Shown piece after piece: positions 56,837 to 64,000 of a stretch of 64,000 bases of DNA. Position 1 is the stretch's first letter; each line of letters begins with the position of its first letter. The DNA lies in the NCBI GenBank assembly GCA_011009095.1, contig VTPC01090672.1, positions 10,334 to 74,333 of the forward strand. Direction: 5' to 3'. A model generated the notes under the pieces. It saw nothing but the letters and a program-made list of their open reading frames with translations. It was not told the origin of the DNA and did no database searches. Made by a program: the position numbers and the translations under genes. The DNA is from Ignelater luminosus (lineage: Eukaryota > Arthropoda > Insecta > Coleoptera > Elateridae).

Positions 56837-58494
56837 TTATTTACGAAAATCTACAAAACAAATAGCAGCAATGCATAATCTGCAATCACACTTCATTCTA
56901 GTAATTCCTTTTATGGAAAGCCAACAACGTCGTTTAGTGGTATGACAGGGAAAATGAGCTACTGTATCTGTCCTTACAGCAATGTGTGGTCTTCTGACTA
57001 CAGTGAAGTTTGGTTTTGGGATAGAACTTGTGGATGTTGGTCGTCCTCTGTTAGGTTTTCCTACGCAAGCAAGGACATTGGCCAAAACGCTTCTAAAATT
57101 CTTGAGAGGCAAATTTTTAAACGAACCATGCATTTACCACGCAAGTATCCAAAACAAAGGTAAAAACAGAAAAGTACCATTGTTTGGCTTTACTTGGAGA
57201 TCTTATAATAGCTGACCATATCATTAGCTTTATCTACCTTTCCCATATGTTTGTTACATTCTCTTATTATGTTTGGACATTGTATTTAACTTCCTTTTTA
57301 TCACTTTTTGTAAATCGTTTTACTGTGGTCAAGGAGTTTATTCCAAAACTAGTACTAGCTATCAATAATATTTCACAATAATTATTAGGTCGTTACTTTT
57401 TTTATAATCGTAACTCTCTCTTCCACGTTTCAACAAATCTTTATCTGGTATCAAAGAACACTTTTCAATTCGGTTGTACTTAGTGTGCCCAAAGAACGTA
57501 TCTTTATTTTATCTTTCATATAAAGAAATAACCTAAAATGCTGAAAAAATAATTATCAAAATACGCCGTTGACGTGTCAGGATTTTCTATGGTTTTACTA
57601 AAGGGAAATAACTACCTGAGCACCTACAACAGTGTTTTTTACTGTTTCACTCAATTCATTGTATGTCAAACGTGTTGGCACCTTGATATGGCAGGAAATC
57701 ATAGACAATGCAATACTCCGGCTTTAACATGGTTTCGTCTATGGAAAAATTTGTGTCGAAATCAAATTCTACACATTTATTTCTTACCATTTCTAACCAT
57801 TTCTAAAATAATAGAAGCACTTTGATATCATGCTTGAGTGTTGTTGTTGAAATGAAGAAATTGTTGAAATTGTTTGAACGCTTTCACTGTTATCAAACTG
57901 GATACTTGCTTTATTCGAGAGCTTCTTTCCCAATAATCTACGTAGCTTGGCAGGACAATCACACCCATTAGTAAAAATGTTGGGAGGAAGTCTGTCATCT
58001 CTTTGGTAGTAATATTTATACTTTTGCCTGTTACTTGTATACTATACAAATTAGTCTGATCCACCATATGATTCACAAGCTCAAACGGAAAAAGCTTGAA
58101 CAAACATCCCGTTGGCAAAACATCATTTGAAAAATTAGTAGTAGCAGTATCAGACCTTATATAGGTTGGTGCAAATTATTCTTCACTTAGGTAAAAAGGG
58201 GTTTGTTTTTTGCTCTTGATTTTTCATTAGCAGGAGCAGAAAGAAGAATCTTTTTCTTTTAAATTTCACTTCAGAAGTACCAAGTTCCATTTGTAGTTGT
58301 TCAGATTTATTCACTTCTTGTGTTTCAGAAACATCACTGTCAGTTTCTTCGATAAGATCGTCCTCAAAAGGATTTTCCTCCTTTTCGTCTTCAGAAGCTG
58401 TTTCATTGAGTTGAGTTATGTAAAATATCCAGAACATGAAAATCTGCCCTTTCAAAACAATGATAACGTGTTTTGAGCGATTATAAACTACCAA
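56837..58494 (-). mobile_element. piggyBac-like transposase remnant
   Basis: Three minus-strand blocks are in the right order. 58494-58183 gives an acidic N-terminal region (EDEKEENPFEDDLIEETDSD). 58118-57828 gives the start of the DDE domain, with FELVNHMVDQTNLYSIQ, TDFLPTFLLMGVIVLPSYVD and FKQFQQFLHFNNNT. 57133-56837 gives the cysteine-rich end, with GITRMKCDCRLCIAAICFVD. The region between (57150-57825) still shows SIDETML and TVVGAQVVIS in other frames. Full-length piggyBac proteins are about 550-600 residues, which fits the 1.65-kb span. Stops and frameshifts make it inactive. No TTAA-flanked terminal repeats were identified. Confidence 0.8.
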
Positions 58495-59085
58495 AGACGA
58501 ATTTTATGCCACGGCTACTTAACAACGCTTACAACACGTTCTGGCACTTCATTATTTGCCACGACGTGTTATGGGCTTTGTTCTACCAGTCATCCAGCTT
58601 AGCTTAAAAATTGGGTTGTAGGAAAGAGACAAAAGAATGAATAATAGGAGGTTATGCCAAAATCTAAAACATCATTGGAAGGTTTACTTCACTTTTTTGT
58701 TGTAGAACCAACGAAACGCCAGTAAAACAGACTTAGACCCAGGCTGGAAATAAGAGCTTTTTAGTGAATCTAGCTATTATATTATTTTTTGACTCTTCGC
58801 AACTAAGAGATAGTCTTCTGTTCAAAAATCGTTTTGTCACTACTTGCACATTGCTAAAAATCTCGCTTGTAGTCACTCATATATTACTAACAAAGACGTA
58901 TTGGAATCTGTCGTCAGCGGGATTTGTATGTTTATATACAACCCATAACACCTTATGGCAAATAATGATCTGGCAGAATGTATTGTGAGAATCTTTCAAG
59001 TAGCCACGACATCTCGTGGTTTGGTAGTTTTGTCCAGAACGGATTTTGGTTATTCTAAAAGGGTTACGTTGCGAAATTTCACTTT
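58435..59085. repeat. Imperfect inverted repeat beside the piggyBac remnant
   Basis: The reverse complement of 58435-58580 aligns with 58930-59085. Shared words in order: CCCATAACAC, TATGGCAAATAATGA / CGTGGCAAATAATGA, CTGGCAGAA / GTGCCAGAA, AAGTAGCC-CG-CAT, TTTGGTAGTTT and AAAGGG. The left arm overlaps the start of the piggyBac reading frame. The right arm is therefore an inverted duplicate of the region at and above the transposase start. Confidence 0.65.
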
Positions 59086-59169
59086 TTGGATGCTTTACAT
59101 AGTTCAGAACGCATTTTGGTAAGTTTTCTCGCTCATTGAGCACCTAGCAAATATATCAATAAAAAAGGC

Positions 59170-59950
59170 AAGTTTTCACATTCTGTTCAGTTTTGTTCAC
59201 TTTGCTTATCGTGGCGCTATAATTGTAAACCTCCTCGAGACAACCACGACTTTTGTTTTTGAAAATGATTCTGGAGACCGACTAACACATTAGGTAAATC
59301 ATGAAAGTAAAAGTATTTTGGGCAAATAACTTTCTGAGTAATAAATATATAGATGCTAGAACAGGTTCGAGTTCTGGGTGGTATAATAGTTTACCTTGGA
59401 ATAGCTCCGACGCTTGTAAACCTGTTCAGTTTTTTAATTGTTGAGTTTCATCTACTTTTCATTTTTTAAACATTTTGAAACTCAAGCTGCATCCAACTTT
59501 ATATTAAACAAGAAAACGCATAATGGGGAAATGCGTTTGATGTGTTTCATAGGTATATAGTAGCATCTCAAGAATATGCAAGAATATCCTTTCTGGATGG
59601 TTTAAAGAGATCTGTACGTTTTTTTTGAATTACATCGATAACAGAAGTCAACAGAAGATTATCCTACATAAACTGTTTTTAAAAATCTTAAATTGCAAGT
59701 AGTAATCGCTTTCTGAATCGGCTTTAATTTTATTTAGCTGTCATAATCAGTTTTCTTGTTTAAGAATTTTCCTACCTTCAAAATCTAATTAAGAGTTTGG
59801 CCCCTCACGATAAGTTTAGAATGCACGATATACAGATGGATAAGAAGGCTCTAGTATACAATAAAATTCTTTATTATTGAGTTTTCTCGAGTATTCTTAA
59901 ACCATCTACTGTGTATTTTAGAAATCTTGGCATTTTGGCATCATTATGGC
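59170..59950 (+). repeat. ~750-bp dispersed repeat, copy B
   Basis: Direct-orientation partner of 53130-53880, with the same series of landmarks (CTTATCGTGGCGCT, CCTTGGAATAG, CATCGATAACAGAAGTCAACA, TCAGTTTTCTTG, AATGCACGATATA). It begins about 85 bp after the inverted repeat next to the piggyBac remnant. Confidence 0.65.
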
Positions 59951-59954
59951 TTAG

Positions 59955-62125
59955 CTTAAAGTAGGACTACCACACTAAACATTATGGTACTTGAAAATTA
60001 AACTTTAATGAGCGACGTTACAACGCTGTCGTTTAAGCAAGCTTGACCTTAATTGACGTCTTATGTTAAAAATTCGGAAACAAGTCAAACTTGTGTGTAA
60101 CGTATACTAAAAAGAAATTTTGCATCCCTCCTCCTCAAGCTGATGTGATTGAAAGGCCTTTAAAGCGAGCTACTCTTTTCTAAAAAATTTACGTCCATGG
60201 TCTATTTTTGCATTATAACAAATCGCAACTATTTTTTTTCGTTCCGTTGGTTAAATTTCGCGTTTGCCGTTTTGCCATATTTCCACCCTTTACAAGAAAT
60301 TTGAAAATTTTTGTTTTTAGCTTAGATTATTTTAAAGAAACAAAAGCAATAATAATAGTTTCATCTCCAGAAATAAAAGACGCAATTTTAACAACGAATC
60401 ATTTATTCAAATCAACTTTAAAGTCCCTCCATTCTGATTAGCTCAAAACAGGTTTTGAATTTCATTAATTTCCATCCTAGTTGGCAAGGTTTTCGTTAGA
60501 ATCACATTTTATACTACAGCTTATACCTTTTTTATGGAACATAAGTACTTAACTATAAAAATACGGAATATTTTTTTATGAACTACGTTGTATCATGAAA
60601 TTTGGTAGTTCATATATTATTAACGCGCGGCCATTTTTAAAAGCACCGCAACACCCAAACAAAAGATGATAATAGCAGTATGAGACGGCTCACCGGAAAT
60701 TCTTCGAATATTATTTTGGTTACTGATTAAATTTCTGTTTAGACTGTCCTCTCAAATCGAAACCAAAAAAATCAGACTTATTGTTATTATTATTAAATCT
60801 TATATGAAATCCACAAGACATATTAGGCATTTATTTAGCTGTTAAGCTGTCATTTACAAACAATTGCGAAACAAAATCGTTTAGCGGGTTAATTAAAGTT
60901 TAGTTGTGATGTCTCCTGAATATAAAGTTATCGCTTCGAGTCGATTACAAAAGGTGTTGCATTTCAGTTTTAAATACCTTCTATTATTGACTTATATTTT
61001 AAATTCGTTTTCATATCTAAAATTGAATTACGAAAAGAGACCTGCATAAACTTATGCCCTTTAACGCAAAACGTTACAAAATAAGAGTAAAACAATTCTG
61101 CATCTGTCTCGCCACTATGTCTGCTAATACGAATATATTTGCCAGTATAAAAAGGCTAAACGTATGGTGTATAACGGCGTCTTTAACTGAGGTGCGAGAA
61201 ATATGCATTCAGTCCTCTATATCTCGGTGTATTCGTTTAATCGCGTTTTATTAGCTAGTTTTCCTTCTTTTCCTTGTTTATATAATTTATATATTTTTTA
61301 ACACTCACTTGTTTCTTCATTCTTGTTGTTTTTTTCTAAAGTTACGCAACACTTGAGATTTTATCGCTTTACAAGGAAAAATATGCAAAAAATATTCAAA
61401 AACAAGTTAATATTTATTGAATTCTTCTCTTTATTTTCTGCATAGAAAATCGGAATTCATCAAAGTTATTTGTTTTTAAATGTTAATATTATAAGCAGAT
61501 AACCGTAAATGCTACTTCTTCAGTTAATTACGTAAACGAGGTGGTTATTGGAGGGTTGTGGTCGGGTAATGAGTACGTATGTTCGAGACGGTGGTTATCA
61601 AGATGTCGTGGTTTTATTAAATGCAACTTAGGAGTTCTATGTATATTTCAATGAAGAAATGCACGTTTTTTATTGAATTTTTTTAAGAGTAGTGAAACCT
61701 AAATAAGCCTCAAAACCATGAAAGCGTAATTTTGATTAAGATTCTGCAAGAAAAATATTGAAATTCAAATGATTTTTTCTCGATAGAAAAACATTTAATT
61801 AAAAATCAAAATCTAGTTGGACGAATGCTTGTATTTGATATTGTGCAAATATTTATGAACATATACAGTGTGTCCACATTTCGATGCTCACTATTGGGAT
61901 CTCGGAAATTGTAAGAGATTCGAAGTCGGTTAAATTAGAAAAGTTTTGGCTACTTTGAAGATCAGTTTACTTATGCTTTTGTTTTTTCAAAAAAGTTCAC
62001 GGCTTACTAGATATTTGCTAAAAAGGAAATTATCTTATTGTTTTTAAATAAAAAGTATTTCCCACTTAGTGTGTCATGGCTTTAAACATATAAAAATAAT
62101 TAAATTAAAGGAAATGATTTCTACA
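59955..62125. other. No recognised gene
   Basis: AT-rich DNA with random short frames. ATATACAGTGTGTCCACATT at 61861-61880 resembles the ends of small DNA transposons, without a visible partner. Confidence 0.5.
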
Positions 62126-62129
62126 CTGA

Positions 62130-62900
62130 CAATATTGAAGCCCTGCGAACCAGGGGAGTGATACCCACATTGGTTAGCTGGGTGAAGTCTAATTTGGAAG
62201 TAAGAAGCGTTAAAGCTGCTCTAGGAGACTGCCATGTAAACATTGGAGTACAGGGCAACTGCCTTTCATCCCATCTTTTGTGTCTAATAATCGATGATCT
62301 TCTGGAACACTTTCTTACTCAGGCATACGCAAACGACAGGCCAGTATTAGTCACTGGCCACTTTCTCAATATCTAAAGCAAGTGGCGTGCATGATCATAA
62401 AATTATTAGTAATGAGAATGGATCCAATTAAGACTGAAGTAATTCTCTTCACCAAGAGAAAGAAAACGGATGGTTTAAGAGAATCCATTATGCACCTCTG
62501 CCGCTCGCCAGAAGATTAAGTACTTAAGAAAGGAAATTAAGCTAGAAGTCACGGTAATTATCAGACCTAGAGTACTGTAGGGTTTATTGATCTGGTGGCC
62601 TAGTGTACAGCGCACTACCATCATTCAAAGGCTGGCCAAGTTACAGTGCCTGGCCTGTCTGGGTATGACCGGTACAATTAGGACAGCCCTTGCGGCTGCA
62701 CCTAAGGTTCTATTGAGGCTGCCGAGCCTCCCAAATTGGATAAAAAAGGAGGTAACGGCGAACCACCTTAGAATGCAGGACGTAGGGTTATGGTTAGCAA
62801 AAAGAAAATGCCTCCGTCCAGTTACAGAGTAACACATGGATACCATCGGCTAAGCCTGCATAGGAAGCAGTCAGGATTTGCTGATTTTCCATTCGGATGG
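62130..62900 (+). mobile_element. R1/I-group LINE fragment (reverse transcriptase and connector)
   Basis: The plus strand reads LVSWVKSNLEVRSVKAALGD, then HVNIGVQGNCLSSHLLCLII where CPQGGVLSPLLW would stand, then AYANDRPVLVTG where the catalytic YADD box would stand (one aspartate lost). After frame changes come TEVILFTKR-like sequence and the connector QRLAKLQCLACLGMTG and KVLLRLPSLPNWIKKE. The series matches the minus-strand copy at 8880-10310. It is truncated at both ends: no RNase H domain follows, only about 60 bp of eroded matching sequence. Confidence 0.75.
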
Positions 62901-62904
62901 ATGA

Positions 62905-64000
62905 CAGGAAATCCTCGGAAACAGGCATTTGTTTGTGCAAAATGCTCAAAATATGTCACCATATATGGAAAATATGCGCAATTAAAAATAAACTTTTTAA
63001 ATTTAAGCTTAGAATTATGGATTATTTTTAGTAAAAGTCAATACTTGCTGACAAAGAAAACAAATGCAGAGCAGAAATATATATATCTCGAGTAAAAATA
63101 AAGACTTGTAGTAACAAAATCCAACAACCACGCTAAAATACCGCCAGATGAAGATGATTTGCTACAAACAAGATCAAAGGTCAACTTTATATGTAACACA
63201 CTGGAAATTTACAAAATCACTAGAATTTAGAAAACATGCCGTAAAACAGGTAAAATATGGAAAATATGCAAAAATTTGCATTTTTAAAAAATCCGAGCTT
63301 ATTAAAAACTTTTCCTTTTCAAAGTTAACAAAATTACAAGATTACCTGCTAGAAAAACGGTCTGCATTATTTAATAATAAATTAATAAAAATTATCATGG
63401 TCGCTTCTTTTGATTTTACTAAAAACAAACTATTTATGTTCTTAAACTTCAAGAGCTACAGCAACCTTTTCGATTTTTCATTTGGTTTCCAGTCTTATTC
63501 ATCTCTTGTATGTTATCCACGCGTGTAGAAAATCTACACTTTAGTGGCCTGAAACTATTTGTCCCACAGGACTGAAAAATGCATCTTCAAGATTTTCATT
63601 TTTACTTTTTGTTTTCGAGAAAAGACGTACCTAATTCCTTGGAATCATAGCAATCCAACAAGAGTCTTGAGGCCCATAAGAATCTAAATGGCGGTATTAT
63701 AGATAGGACCTTGCAACAGCATAAAAGTCTACAAAAATTTGGAAGCTTGTAGAAACGTAAGACCTGCAGAAACTTAAAGGACTCACAACAACTTAGAGCT
63801 CTGTAAAACTTGCAGACAAATCAACTCAAGGCCCTGCAGAGACTTAAATACCAACAAAAAGTAAAAACCTCTGTGTTTTTGAGACCGCCGTGGTAGGTCA
63901 GCTATTGATTGTAGAAAGAATTTTCAACATAAACTAGAAGTGATAAACAATTTTCTACTTTCTGAAAAGTTGTTAACAGATCAATAAGGTCAACAAATCA
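62905..64000. other. No recognised gene; weak short repeats near the end
   Basis: The 126-codon frame at 63148-63528 is rich in K, F and N, as expected for AT-rich DNA, and is not recognised. 63690-63850 holds loosely repeated CCTGCAGA-ACTTAAA-like words at irregular spacing. Confidence 0.5.

Noticed and set aside
1-64000. Search for tRNA and rRNA genes, CRISPR arrays and bacterial-type operons
   Set aside because: No B-box/cloverleaf, no rRNA core words, no regularly spaced identical repeats with unique spacers, and no ribosome-binding-site-led gene series. The DNA is eukaryotic.

Overview
The window is AT-rich eukaryotic DNA, roughly two-thirds A+T by eye, and looks like an insect genome. 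It carries decayed copies of RTE, Jockey, R1/I-group and Penelope-like retroelements, DIRS-like and BEL/Pao-like retroelements, and mariner/Tc1, piggyBac and hAT-type DNA transposons. There are long stretches without open frames, many AGGTTA/TAACCT words, and no operons or Shine-Dalgarno signals. I cannot name the order or species. All family calls rest on protein motifs read by eye; no database was searched.

Only one piece of probable host gene is visible. A putative exon at 22449-23159 on the + strand follows a good splice acceptor, carries a long 5' UTR, and ends in 94 coding bases before a GTGAGT donor. A CpG-richer, purine-rich stretch at about 21640-22310 could hold its promoter and first non-coding exon. 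The AT-rich DNA downstream is probably a large first intron; no second exon is recognisable.

Everything else readable is repeat. 1.9-7.25 kb is a graveyard: an RTE-type LINE (-), a mariner-like fragment (-), a BEL/Pao integrase tail (-), a Jockey 3' end (+) and a DIRS-like RT-RNase H-tyrosine recombinase remnant (-). 8.9-10.3 kb is an R1/I-group LINE with an RNase H domain (-); pieces of the same group lie at 44.6-45.5 and 62.1-62.9 kb (+). 13.6-15.5 and 50.3-51.7 kb hold two arrays of one diverged ~95-bp tandem repeat in opposite orientation, with a lone unit near 29.6 kb. 28.24-29.18 kb is a compact non-autonomous hAT-like element with an intact 8-bp target duplication and an interior built of ~120-bp GC-rich tandem units; related sequence lies at 37.1 and 43.3-44.3 kb. 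41.2-42.5 kb is a 1.3-kb element with ~300-bp terminal inverted repeats. 51.7-52.8 kb is a 1-kb inverted-repeat element. 49.8-50.3 kb is a Tc1-like remnant and 56.8-58.5 kb a piggyBac remnant, the latter beside an inverted duplication and one copy of a ~750-bp dispersed repeat whose other copy is at 53.1-53.9 kb.

Every transposon reading frame seen is broken by stops or frameshifts, so none looks able to move by itself. The most interesting items are the hAT-like tandem-repeat element family, the paired opposite-orientation arrays with palindromic cores, the foldback-like elements and the isolated 5' coding exon.
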